A DNA stretch of 64,000 nucleotides from Torreya grandis (Eukaryota > Streptophyta > Pinopsida > Cupressales > Taxaceae), in NCBI GenBank assembly GCA_037957365.1, contig JARHVA010003186.1, positions 702,501 to 766,500 of the forward strand, given 5' to 3'. How positions within the stretch are numbered: the first letter of the stretch is position 1; every line of letters begins with the position of its first letter. The notes under the pieces are model-generated. The model searched no databases and had not been told where the DNA came from. It saw nothing but the letters and a program-made list of their open reading frames with translations. Both the position numbers and the translations under genes were made by a program. Below, one piece after another: positions 47,865-59,533 of this stretch.

Positions 47865-49215
47865 TGTTTAACCCTAAAATAAAATATAAGTGTTTAGAGT
47901 TAGAATTAGATTTGAATTAAAGGGCTATATAAAAATGAAATGGCATAAGGGTGATAATTAGATCTATAATAGGCCAATTAGATGTTAAACTTAGATATAA
48001 GCATACACTAAATTTATTATGTTGAGATAGTCTAAATAAATAAATTAAAACTATGCTAGATATAGAAATGATAAAGAAGTTAAGTTCTTAGCTTGTTTTG
48101 ATGTTAATATAGTTCTAGATCTAGAATAGATTGAAAGTAGGGAGGAAGCATATTTTAGAACAATCATCAAATTTTAGATCTGATGCTTTTGGCTCTCTAA
48201 ATAGTAACATCATCCTAAGATGGTTGTATTAATGTTATAATCTAGGTTTGATGTTAGTATCCTATAAAAAATATCTTCTAAAATAATATATGACCACCTA
48301 GATGCTTCTAGGTTCTACTTCACCTTTACTCTAGTGCATTTAGATCTGGGTCATGGATAGTCATTGCTTATGAAATGGTAAAACCCTAGCTTTCCATCTT
48401 CAATGTAACCTTAGGGGAAAATGGCTTAGTGGGCACACAGTGTTGAGCTAACCCTAATGACCCTAATTTTAAAGGACACTACCTACATAGCCAATACTCC
48501 AAAAGGGTCTTAGACTGATGCAATTCTACCCTATGTGTTGGCTTGTGTGTGTATCATACAATGTGTGAAAATTAATTACAAAAGTGACCTAACTTGTAAC
48601 TTGTAAAATTGGGCTCTTAGGTTGCTCCTTTAGTAATCTAAACCTATAGATGTGCATTCCCTATGATTGGTATGGAAATAGGAATATTTAGGGAAGCTTT
48701 GATTAATTAAATGTAATTTGAATGCTCTTTAGTATTTTAATATGTATTCATAGGTGTATCTAGGTGAGGAATGAATGAGGGTTGATATTATATTTATATA
48801 AATCCCTTTTGAGTAATAACTCACATTAAAGAACATAGGTTTACCATTAGGATATATTTAATTTTCAAATTAGATGATTTTAGGGAATTGGACACTTGTG
48901 TCAAAATAGGACAATAATGTTGACATTATTATCTATCTTAGACATTATTGTCCAGAGAGTAGGAGAATAAGTATAGGTTTGGAACTTATAGAAATGGAAG
49001 GTAATTAATTTTAAGCATTCTAGGCAAGTTAGAAGACCTAGGTCATCAATATAATATTGATAAAACTAAGAGATATAGGCTAAATGGCACAAACATAGAG
49101 CAAATGTGATACTTATGGAAGCAGAAAAGAAAGAGAACTGAGAGAAATAACCAAGGTCTGGATTTTTAAAGTGTACAAGACTAAGGTGCTATATAATCAA
49201 TAAATATCATCTACA
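47865..49215 (-). repeat. 5' LTR of element C
   Basis: Plus strand TGTTTAACCC...CATCTACA, 1351 bp, pairs with 41595-42925. Confidence 0.88.
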
Positions 49216-50385
49216 ATAAGCTCTATGACCATTTTCAATCTCATCTTGGTTGATTTTATGATCATTCTCCATCAATTCTTCATAAGACATATAAGGTAGT
49301 TTTTGAACATATTCCCTCATCTCCATATTGAGAGAATGTATAAAAAGATCACACAATTCTATCTAGTCCATATGTGGGGCACTAGATAAGGTTTTAATAC
49401 TTTCCTCCTAGTAATGAAATAATCATTAGATTAATTATATTTTTTATTGATATACAATAACTCTCATTTGTCAGTCTTAAGAAGCATTTTCATATCAAAT
49501 TTAAAAAATTTAGCCATGAGTTACTGAAAGTAGTGAATAGATGCCTCATGGAGGTGATACTACTAATCCAGGGTGACTCCTTCCAAGTTATTTGGAAATA
49601 TCTTAGCAAATCCCCCATCCCAAGGTAAATGTTATTTGATAGTGGTCACATATTCGCATTAGGATCTCCCTCCCCCTTATACTTGGGAAGTTTAGGTAGA
49701 GGATGTGGTAAGAGGAGTCCTTTATTTTGGTCAAGGGGTTATTTTAAATATTATGTGTAGGTCCCCATAGAACTTAAATCTACCAAAGGTATGCTAGGAT
49801 TATCTTAAGGAAGAGGGTTTTGGTAAGAAGTGGGTACGAAACTATTAGGAGGAAAAGACATGGGTTGGCAAGATGGGGTATAGTATACTAGGAAGTAGTT
49901 ATCTAATTGATAATACATGGAAAACATGTGGTAATAAGGTTGTAAGGGATAATAATAATCAAAATTTGGTAGTTATAAAGATGGAGCATACATGGGTGAC
50001 ACATTGGTTGGCACATAGCTAGGGGGAGAAATTAGAGGTGGTGTGTTGGTTTCCACATTGTGCAAAGGAAGGTATGAGAGAGAACCTACTATGAGAACTT
50101 GAGTATGGGATTGATAACATGGATGACTTTTAGATGCTACAAGGTTGGGAATCCCATAAGTAAGAATGTCCCCTAAATACTAGTTGGAATTATAGTTAAT
50201 GGGAGGTTGATTAGTTTGATACTACAGGTGGCAATAGATTGCCACATGGACATGTGTGAAGGAGGAATGAATTTTATTGTAAGGGTTAGAGGTAATACCT
50301 TATTTTAAAGAGGCTTGGTTATTGTCTATAACTTGAATGTGGTCCACTAAGGTAGATATGAGTTCATATTGGGATATCTTGTGCA
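49216..50385 (-). pseudogene. gag: gag of element D, N-terminal and central part
   Basis: Minus strand from 50385: a Pro/Tyr/Asn-rich frame (about 50370-49700) with stops, leading into LPKLPKYKGEGDPNAN, the usual entry of gypsy gag. After a frameshift it continues as YVQKLPYMSYEELMENDHK (about 49240-49300). It is interrupted on the right by element 2's LTR (50386) and on the left by element C, beyond which the gag tail continues at 41594. Confidence 0.65.
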
Positions 50386-50858
50386 TGAAGCAACCAAAAG
50401 TAAACAGTCAATGGCAATTCAAACTAAATATATTCATTAACAGTCAAAACAAATAGATGTGCAAATAAACATAGGCTTATTAGAATCTGAATAGTCAATA
50501 TAAACTCATATGATTAACAGATTAAATTAAAATAAAACACTCATTACACACAAAAAAATGATAAAAGATACATAAGAAAACAATTTTAGAACAATATGTA
50601 TTAATCTCTATCACATCAAAACCATATCCAAATACAATTGAGCGTTATATATAGAGTTTTACCCAGTGTTGTTTCTTCATATTCCAATCTTTCAATATGC
50701 CCAAAAGGAGTGACTCTTCACATTCTAAAGTCTATTATTATGCTTATAAAGGTTTAATACATACAAAAATATTATACAAAAGACAAAATAAGTACAAATC
50801 ACACATATGTCCATCATATATACTCTAGGATTTTGGTAGCCTTATTCTACACTCAACA
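50386..50858 (-). repeat. 3' LTR of element 2
   Basis: 473 bp. On the minus strand TGTTGAGTGTAG... to ...GGTTGCTTCA, with TATA-like CTATATATAACG near 50650. The left edge is set by where D's gag frame resumes. No second copy lies in the window, so the boundaries are inferred. Confidence 0.6.
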
Positions 50859-50873
50859 CTTTCTTGAACTTTA
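50859..50873 (-). other. Polypurine tract of element 2
   Basis: Minus strand TTAAAGTTCAAGAAAG before TGTTGA; same place and similar sequence as in element 1. Confidence 0.6.
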
Positions 50874-52479
50874 AACATTTGTCTTGTCTCAAGACAAATT
50901 CGTAGAAAAATATTCTGATATGAAGCTCAAGCTGAGGAATTAAACTAGTAAAAAGAGTCATGGTTATTGCTGTAGGTGTTTTTTATCAATTTTATCCTTT
51001 TTGCACTACTTATCCACCCTTTTAGGTTTTCAAATAAGTAGCGTAATAGCCTATCACCCTTTCAAGTTTTCATTAGACTAGCTTAACCAGGTGGCTACCC
51101 TTTATGGGTTTTCAACCAACCTAGCTCCAATCCTAATGTTTAAGGCCATCCTCCAAAATTATGCCAAAAAGTTATGAAAACTACAAAATTGGAAATGTAC
51201 CTACTATGTAGGTGGTAGCATGCTCTATGTTAGCTACATGGTAGGTTATTACAATGATGGATCTTCTAGAGAACTAGATAAATCACTTGTTCCTATAGAA
51301 ACTACTGATGGAGGCTATTAAGGTTATTGGATGGATATTTGTGTGCTTATGGTACTCTTATTCTACTAAATTATTTATTATAACTATTGAGGGGGAATAA
51401 ATTACAGTTCATCAACAAGTTTTACAATAGAGGGATCAGGCTGACATAGATCTTACTTTAGCATCTTTCAATCAGTCATCACTTTCAGAACCATAGTTAT
51501 CAATGTGTGTAGTCTAAATTGAGTCACAATTAGGTTTTTACTATCTTCATCATGATGGTGATGAGTTCCCTATAATTTGACATTTTGATTAGGATGTCGT
51601 ATGATAGCTCCTCCAACTGGTATGCATGCCTTATGCCTAAATTCTTGTAAACAAGTTACTAGAATCTCATTTTACCATGTCTATAGGTTTTATATTACCC
51701 CAACCCTTAAATAAATCAACTACTTCAGTGCATTGTTCATTGAAATAGGGGTAACTATATGATCCTCCACACCATTTTTGGTTTTGTCTACCTTGTCAAA
51801 GTTTGGTTTAGTTGCAAATAATGAATTGTTAAGTTGTTGCTTCTAATTCAAGATATCCTATGTTATTCATTTTTATTGGATCATAATTATGTCTACAACT
51901 TATTCATATTCTTCCAATAACTCACATGTTTCCTCTATTTCAACTTTGATATTTTTCCCTTGTGCTCACAACATTTATGTCTTGTGTGCAGCCAACCAAT
52001 CTTTTGTGAGTTATGCCAATAAAGCTGAGAATGACTTTTCTTTAGACATAATTTGGTCACCTAAGACTTTGGTAACCAATGTAGGTAATTTGGTGTCAAT
52101 TATCTGGTGTGCATTGGTGAATCAAAGGCTTAGATATGTGTTGTCCTCTTGTAGCTAAAAGACTTCCTATTTTAAGACTAAAGCCTTTTATGCAATTAAT
52201 TCTTAGAAAGAAATTTCACCTTTAATGTTTTTGGTTAGTGTCAATTGAGAAACATTCAAATATGTTTCTTTCACCGTCATATCATAAGCCATGGATGTTG
52301 TCATCATTGTTGTAGGGGTCATCGTGAGCTGCACCAAAAGAAGAGAAAAAGTGGTACACCGGGTGGATAATGTGGGAATATTCCATATCCATTGGCTAGT
52401 TATTTATGGTGTAGGTTGAGAAGTCTCCTCCTATGAGCCTCCTTAAATCACAAGTGTTGATTACACTATGTTCTTTACT

Positions 52480-53040
52480 CATTTCTTAGCTTTTGCTTCT
52501 ACTTCTTTCTTAGCTTTATATTTTACCTTAGAATTAGCTTTAGCCTAAGTTTTAGCTTTGGCTTCCACTTTAGCTTTATCCTTGTCTTCTACCTCAAATT
52601 TATCTTTATCTTTGGGCTCCTTATCTTTAGCTTCATGCTTAGCATTTTTCTCCTCCTAAGCCTTGACAAATTTCAATGCTCCTTTCTTATTTTATGTATC
52701 CTACATTTCTTGTTGTTTCCTTATCATTTCTTCTTGTTCCTTCTTCTTCGCCTCTACTTCTTTGGATCTCTTCTTTTGAGCCTCTTCTTCTTTGGATTTA
52801 TTCTTTTTATCCTCTACTTTTTCATCTTTTTACTTTTTATCATTTATTTCTTTGACTTTCTACATGCATTCCTCCTCTACAACTTGTTTTTTGTGTTGCT
52901 CTTATTCCTCTATAGCCTTACACTTTACCTCTCATTTTTTTTTATTTTTCTCTTCTTTATCCTTCCTCTCAGCCTCTTTTTACACCTTTGATGGATCCTC
53001 TTATTCTTGTATAGCTTCATCTTGTGGATCTAGCTATGGC
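52480..53040 (-). repeat. Lys/Glu-rich low-complexity coding segment
   Basis: Over ~185 codons the minus strand encodes almost only Lys, Glu, Ala, Asp, Gln with few stops (for example EAKKKEQEEMIRKQQEM). The plus strand is correspondingly TTC/CTT-rich. Part of element 2's additional ORF. Confidence 0.7.
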
Positions 53041-53821
53041 ATATAATTTATTCATGTGATTCTATGGGGGTAGATGAATCTAGCATTGTAACTAACTTAG
53101 AATATTTTTAAGAGGATGATTCTAGAATAGTACCCCTTCACATAGTTGTCTTCTTTATAGAGGTTAGAGGTGTAGTGAGACTCTTATTTTGCATCTTTAC
53201 AACCTAGGCCTAAGGTTATGATTGTGTTTATTATGTTTGATGTGTTTCACTATCTTTTGATGGGTCTGTGAAAGACACCATTATGTCCTTGATTGTTGGA
53301 TATGATTGAGTTGTAGTATGTGTTTGTGGTCTACACATAAAAGGTGATGTTAGAATTTATTATATTGGTAGTTATGTTTCATGTGTATCAAATATATTGT
53401 ATATGGATCTACAAGGAAAATTTTGGCTTAAAATCATTATCAATATACTTCTTTACTATAGTATCAACAATAATATAAGAAGGAGGTTGGGTGATGTCTA
53501 CCCACAGGTCTTGTCTTACCTAATTCTATACTTGGTAGGTGCACACTACTTTCCAAAATAAGAATTATTTATTCTTTTTTTTATTATAAGCATTATTGTT
53601 AATGTCTGTAAGCTTGGACTGTATAACTTCTTTCTCTCCAACTCCTAACTCCACCAAGTCACATTCAAAATATATCTTTAGAACACATGTGTTATCAAGC
53701 CAGGACTTTGTGTGGAATGTCCTCTTTTAGGTAGTGGAGGAAAGGCTCATCATGTTGGTGCCTTTCTCTTTCCCTTGTCAACTTTTGATGGAGTTTTTGT
53801 TGGTTGTGGTGTTGCCTAAAA

Positions 53822-53876
53822 TTAATTTTTGGTTGAGGTTGAGATTGAGGTTGAGGTTGTGCTTGAGGTTACATAG
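53822..53876 (-). repeat. TTGAGG hexanucleotide repeat
   Basis: Plus strand gaggttgagattgaggttg-type repeat; minus strand reads Pro-Gln/Ser-Gln repeats in the additional ORF. Confidence 0.65.
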
Positions 53877-54990
53877 GTTGTTGCACACCTAGTGGTATGG
53901 AATGCAAAGGTTGCACCAATCTCACTATGAGGGATTCCTATCTTACAACTTATTCTTGTGCATCAAATATGGTGATGAAAAATGGAAATGTATTTTTTTT
54001 TCTTTGGGCAACTCATGTACTTTGGATTTTATGCCACTATGTAACTTGGTCACTAACACATGTTATCCCATATACTATATCACATATTAGGGCACCCTAA
54101 GGTGTGAATTAATCATGGCTTATATATCCATCCACCATGCATTGAATCTCCCTAATTTCTCATAATGTTTCCCTATTTTTGTCCATGAAATGTTGGTAGT
54201 CGCAACAAGCCAAAAATATATAGCAGGGTTAACTAGGCCTTCCAATGATTTCCATTATGTGAATCAAAGTAGTAGTACTAAAATGACTACACAATTCATA
54301 TGAGGATATTATCAATGTTTATTATGATATCTAAGTCAAAAAACTTGGGATAATTAAAATTATCATGTAGGTGTATCATGGGATATGTAATATCCACCAT
54401 CCTTTAGTTGTCTACTTCCCCTATTTTATTATCTATCAAAACCTTTTGGTTATGCATTCAACCAGGATGCACACCAAAGCATCTTAGATAGTATCAATGG
54501 GAATTCCTCTACCTACCCTTTTTTTTCTCTAGTGTTAGATTGAATAGGTGGTGATATGGATTTGTAAGGTAGAAGAGACTTTCCCTTTGCTAGAAGCCAT
54601 GTTGTTCTTGTCATAGTCATACGGTTGATGTATATGGTCATAGATTGAGAAAAATGGATGGCACCTTAATTATATTGGATGATAAAAGTGATCATTACCT
54701 CATCTAAATACTTTAAATTAAGTAATTTGACTAACCTCTCAGCATGAGAGCCTCGCAGTAGATGTTGAATTGTTAGTGTTCCTGCTTGTGTTGCTTCTTA
54801 TGGGTTATAGGCAAATAGAGTAGCTTCAACCACATCAATGAAATAAAAGGGGTCTGGGTCATGATATATAGTATTTCTAAGGCCTAAACCAATCCCCATT
54901 TCTTCCTTCTATGCATCTATAAATGGGATTAATAGTTGTACCCTATCCATGCCTCTTATTGTGGACTGCATTGAACACTTTCTTTGCTTG

Positions 54991-55700
54991 GTCTGGCACT
55001 GGTGTGAAATTTGGGTACAAGAAGTTGTTTTGGATGTAGATCACATAGTTCACTTGGTTTTAAGAGTGTGTAATGTCTTTTTTTTATTTTCACCCTTTAT
55101 TATATATCATTGCCCACCCAAATCCATCAAGTCATCGACTATTGATGCATTGAGCTAGTTGTGCATGAGTGTATCTCCAAATTTTATGTCAACCAGTTAT
55201 TATTTGACATGATCGTTATTATTATGCATGTAAGTTATTTGATACATTTGTTGGTAGGTAGATTATGTGATGCATCATCCTTTGATTTATCTAATTTATT
55301 TTATGGGCCATCATGTCATTTTACCATGTGATCTACTTTGGGAAAGACGTAATCTCTCAAGTGCATTATCATTAACAATTTTGAATAACCACTCATCATC
55401 CTTTTGTTGTACTTCTCTTATCAACACCTCATTCCTAGACTTAATTTATGACCTCCATGTCTTGACTACTTGCTACCTTCATTTAAGGTTGATTATGTAT
55501 ATAGTTCACACTCTTTGATGTTGACTATTCCCAATTTTATCATGATGTGTTATGATCTAAAGATCACACTGTACAAACACACTAGCCCTAAAAAAATATA
55601 AAACAAAACATCATAAAATAAAATTCCTAGCAGGATGGTTCTACTCAACACCCTCTCTCATTTATAGTGATGCATGATAGATATTAATGATGGTAAGGTT
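54991..55700 (-). other. Element 2 spacer between integrase and additional ORF
   Basis: No motif recognised; plus-strand ORFs here lack support. Confidence 0.35.
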
Positions 55701-56790
55701 TAAGCCTATAGCCCTTAATACGCCCTAGTAAAAGGTTCCCTATAAATATTTTAAAACAATTGTACCCTATTGTGAAACATCATGAATAATATAGGGTCCT
55801 TTGCATATAATGCACAACTTTCCAAGAAATGTTTTGAATCTACTCTCATAGAGTAATATTACTTGCTCAAGATATAATTCCTTAGATCACAAGTTGTGAT
55901 CATGTCATACTTTTTAACTTAACTTATTGATCTCCTGTGTCCACTATTCTCTTTGTATATTTTCCTCCATCTTGATTTAATCCATCAATCTTTGTTTCAA
56001 GGAGTCCTGATTGCCCAAACTCATAATCATTGCAATTCATAGACTTAGAACAATGTTTTCCATAGGCATAACTACCATAAGACCATAAACTATTTGAAAG
56101 GGTGTGAAGCCTATCACATGTTTATAATTTGTCTTCTATGCCCAAAGAATCACAGGATGTGATCCTCCCAATCATCCCATTAAATATTTCATATATTCAT
56201 TGGCATTTTACCTAATACTTTATTTGAAGCTTTAGCTTACCCATTTACTTATGGATGATAGGTTGTGCTCTTATGGTGTGATATCATAAATTCTTTAGTA
56301 AGAGTCTTTATTGTTTTATTGAGGAAGTGAGTACCTTTGTCACTAACCAATTTGATAAAACATCCAAACCCTGTTATGATATTCTCATAAAAAAACTAGT
56401 GACATCCTTTACACCATAGCTTGGTGTTGCATCATCTTCCATCTATTTCATGAAATAGTTAGTTGGAGTAATGATATATCATGCATGACTATTTTTACTT
56501 GGGGGAGTTATAGGCCCTATAAATTCAATGTCCCATTGTTCAAATGGTTGATTTTCTAGCATTGGTATCAAAGGCATCTCATCCTGATGATCGGGTTTTT
56601 CTAATCTTTTGCAAACATCACAGTGTTTGACCACCCTATTCACATCTTGAATTAAATTCAGCCACCAAAGATCACTTTACAATATCTTCCTGGATGTATC
56701 TTCTCTTGAAAAATGACCTCCTATGACTCCTTGATGTTTTTCCTAAAGAATTTATGGTCTCTCATGTTCTAAATCTATTCGAGGTGACAC
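55701..56790 (-). pseudogene. pol: Integrase of element 2
   Basis: Minus strand: zinc-binding region HQGVIGGHF (about 56715-56740) and CDVCKR (about 56608-56625). Core: WDIEFIGP with Asp at 56530-56532, then YENIITGFGCFIKLVSDKGTHF with second Asp at 56339-56341. The catalytic Glu position, exactly 35 residues on, is Lys (codon at 56231-56233). The C-terminal part fades after 56150. The copy is inactive. Confidence 0.88.
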
Positions 56791-57039
56791 ATCATTCTTT
56801 CTAATTTTATACAAAAATCCATTAATGAGACTATAAGGAATAGCTCATGTGACCATTTGCTTTTTATCCCTTTCAACATAGTGTGCAGGAAATGTTCCTT
56901 GTTATGGGAAGTTCATGATGTCCTCCATGTTATCAGGGATCATAGAGGCCCTAAATAAGTGTTCATCTAGAGATTCATCCTTATTTCCTCCTATTCTTCC
57001 CCATTTTTGATCATGATCAAATGATATAGTCCCACATTT

Positions 57040-57420
57040 TCTTGACCTAGCTTCATATTGATTCTAAATTAAAATTCTTGAAATAACATTAACCACCTAA
57101 AGATTTATCCACCCAAAATTAGCTTGTTAACTAGGTATCGTAATGTCTAGTGATCTGTGAAAATATCAAATGGTGTGGTCAAAAGATAATGTCTAAATTT
57201 TTTAAGTCAAACACCATATCTAAGGCCTCTCTTTATATAGTTGTATAATTATTCTCTACTACCAATAGAATTTTGTTAGCAAATTTTATCGGATGATCTA
57301 ACCCACCATCCCCTTGTTGTACTATGATAGCTCCTATTAAAATACTAGAAACATCTACATGTACATGAAATGGCTTCTTCCAATTAGGAAAAACTAAGAT
57401 AGGAACTATTACTAACCTTT
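57040..57420 (-). pseudogene. pol: RNase H of element 2
   Basis: Minus strand frame: FHVHVDVSSILIGAIIVQQ (about 57305-57375), then PIKFANKILLVVENNYTT and REALDMVFDLKNL. Shared strand order with element 1. Confidence 0.78.
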
Positions 57421-57689
57421 GTTTTAGATCAATAAATGTTGTTTTGCATTTTGATGTCTACTCAAACTTTATATCTTTGTGTAATAAATTTTTTAGTGGT
57501 GTAGAGATGGTTGTGTATCCCTTGATGAATTTTATATAGTATCATGTATGACCCATAAAAGTGCACACTTATGTAGAACTAGTTGGAGGTGACATCCCCA
57601 CTATTACAACAATTTTATCCTAGTCTACCAATATTTCATCACTGTCTATGATGTGACCTATAATAACATCAAAAGGTGTGAAAAAAATC

Positions 57690-58330
57690 ACTTCTTTAGA
57701 TTCAAATCAATGTACAGGCCTCAACACCATTTGATAATTAAACATAACTTCGATAGACGCTCTTTAAATAAAGAAAAAATAACCCAATCATCTAAATATA
57801 CTTTGAGAAAATCATGAATTAAACTCTAAATGTAATTACCACATCTCTAGATAAAACTCTTGGAGCATTCTTAAGACAAAAGGGCATCACGTTATATGTG
57901 AAAGACCCCCATTTGGTTACAAAGGTTGTTTTAGCTTAGTCTTCTTCTATAATAGGAATTTGATGGTATCCACTAAATCCATCTATGAATGAGTACACCT
58001 CATGACCTATGACTAATTCAATAACTTCATCTATAAATTATATTATAAATGGATCATTAATGTATGCATAATTTAATGCATGATAGTACCCATAGACTTG
58101 AATCTCACTAGACTTCTTTGGCTTCACAACTATGGGACTAACCTAATCTACCTTTTTAACTAGATAATTGGTCCTTGTTTCTTACATGTGATCCAAATCA
58201 ACCTTTACTTTCATCTTATGTTGGGATTTAATTTATATGGGTTCTTTTTAATGAGTCTAACTCACTTTAAATTCAATGTGCATCTCCTCCAATAAAGGAT
58301 CTACAACTTTCACTTCTATGAACTTAATCA
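57690..58330 (-). pseudogene. pol: Reverse transcriptase of element 2
   Basis: Minus strand: VSPIVVKPKKSSEIQVYGYY (about 58085-58150), HEVYSFIDGFSGYHQIPIIEE (about 57945-58005), TFVTKWGSFTYNVMPFCLKN, and the YLDD box at 57787-57798 followed by WVIFSLFKERLSKL. All core gypsy RT motifs are present; a few stops and frameshifts. Confidence 0.9.
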
Positions 58331-59533
58331 AAAATACATCCTGATTATTTCTTAGTAGTTATAATGCCTCCAAAATCTCATTTTTCTCCCAATAGTCTCC
58401 TGTAATTGTATGTTTAGGCATAGACTCTATTCCAATATTTTATTTAATATTTTTCAATTATTCTTGATATAATTTTTTTGATCCACTAGGTATATCCTCT
58501 TGTAAAGTTTAATCCCCTTCTCATTCTATAATGGTTATGTTACACAGTCTTTCCTTTGCAACTTGTTTTAACCTTTAGACATTTATTGGCTTAGCTTCTC
58601 ACTCTGGTTCAATTAAGTCTTATAAATCTAGATCTCCATCGCTATCATTGGATTCTATTGGCTCATCTATAATTTTATTATAGAGTTTAATAAGAGATTG
58701 GTCTTATTTACTAGCCTTATAATTATGAATCACTAGATTCAAATTTTGAGTTGCTTCTTATTGTGATGATGAAGCTGTTGTATCTCCAAAATATTCTACT
58801 TGGCTATAACATAGAAAAGTTTTCAATTTTTGTAATGCATTTAAGCACCACTGGATTTTCATATTCAAACACAAAAGTTTAAATAAAGTCTTACTAGACT
58901 TGTGCCCAATGTGTTGTCTACCTCCTATGATCTTAATTTATATACCAAATATTTGGAAGTGGTGCTAGGATGTGACTGAAAATGTGCACCCAATATATTA
59001 GTTCCACTCCTTGCATAAACCATATATCTAAACATTTATGAATGTGTAGGTCCAAACATTGGACTTCTTGAAATAATGGCCACTCTATTCTCATAGTGAT
59101 CTGGAACTAAAAATTCACACACTTCATCCCATTATAACTCTTGTTCACTATGCACTACCCACCAAGTCACAATAGTTCATTTCAATGTATAATTGAGTGT
59201 GTTGACTCTTTGATCTACATCCAATACATGGTGTTCCAATCTCAATATAAATGGATTGAGATCCTCTATCATAAAATATTGTGGTAATTGGCATTATGTG
59301 GAAATTGTCATGTACAGAGGCTTTATCTCATGATCTCCCCTAACCCAGTCCAATATATGGGTGTCTGAGTCACCACTTATTGAAGATATTGTTTCCAAAG
59401 GTAAAACACCCTTTGGAGTAGATTATATATAATCCATTATTATTTTATCTATATTATATAGTAAATATAGCTCTGACTTAGTTGGAGATTGCATAGAAAG
59501 AGAGGTACATCCTTCTATTTAAAATTGGGGAGA
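58331..59533 (-). pseudogene. Protease-RT linker of element 2 (truncated by insertion)
   Basis: Collinear with 6930-8200 of element 1 (SPTKSELYLLYN; HILDWVRGDHEI; LRNNQDVFLIKFIEVKVVDP). The match begins within about one codon of the edge at 59533, showing that the missing upstream part was displaced rather than eroded. Confidence 0.65.

Larger units (their letters stand above)
41595..49215 (-). mobile_element. Element C: gag-protease LTR element inserted in D's gag
   Basis: LTRs of 1331 and 1351 bp, PBS at 47849-47862 and PPT at 42926-42941 give a minus orientation. The interior is 4.9 kb with gag and protease but no RT, RNase H or integrase motif. D's gag reading lies on both sides. The flanks GAAAG (41590-41594) and ATAAG (49216-49220) agree at 3 of 5 positions, compatible with a decayed duplication. 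Confidence 0.82.
51500..54990 (-). pseudogene. Additional ORF of element 2
   Basis: Minus-strand coding remains run from about 54960 (FIDA, then GLGLRNTIYHDPDPFYFIDVV) through a Pro-Gln repeat (about 53815-53880) and a very Lys/Glu-rich segment (52480-53040). The C-terminal helical part includes LLAQLTKDWLAAHK-like sequence near 52000, equivalent to LIAQLMQDWVSSQK in element 1. Stops are mostly TAG/TAA. Role unknown; the charged segment predicts coiled coil or nucleic-acid contact. The plus-strand ORFs at 52635-53046 are the antisense of the Lys/Glu-rich part. Confidence 0.62.
50386..59533 (-). mobile_element. Element 2: gypsy (element-1 relative), inserted in D and split by element 3
   Basis: The 3' LTR is 50386-50858, then PPT, extra ORF, integrase, RNase H, RT and protease-RT linker going up in coordinate. 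Element 1 matches it in the linker, RT, integrase, extra ORF and the sequence before the PPT (for example aaaggtggttaagtagtg versus aagggtggataagtagtg). The match ends sharply at 59533, where element 3's LTR starts. Gag and 5' LTR should lie beyond the window. Confidence 0.83.

Noticed and set aside
52635..52991. 118-codon plus-strand ORF rich in Leu/Phe, like a membrane protein
   Set aside because: It is the antisense of the Lys/Glu-rich coding segment of element 2; the hydrophobicity is a by-product of AAG/GAA codons read backwards.
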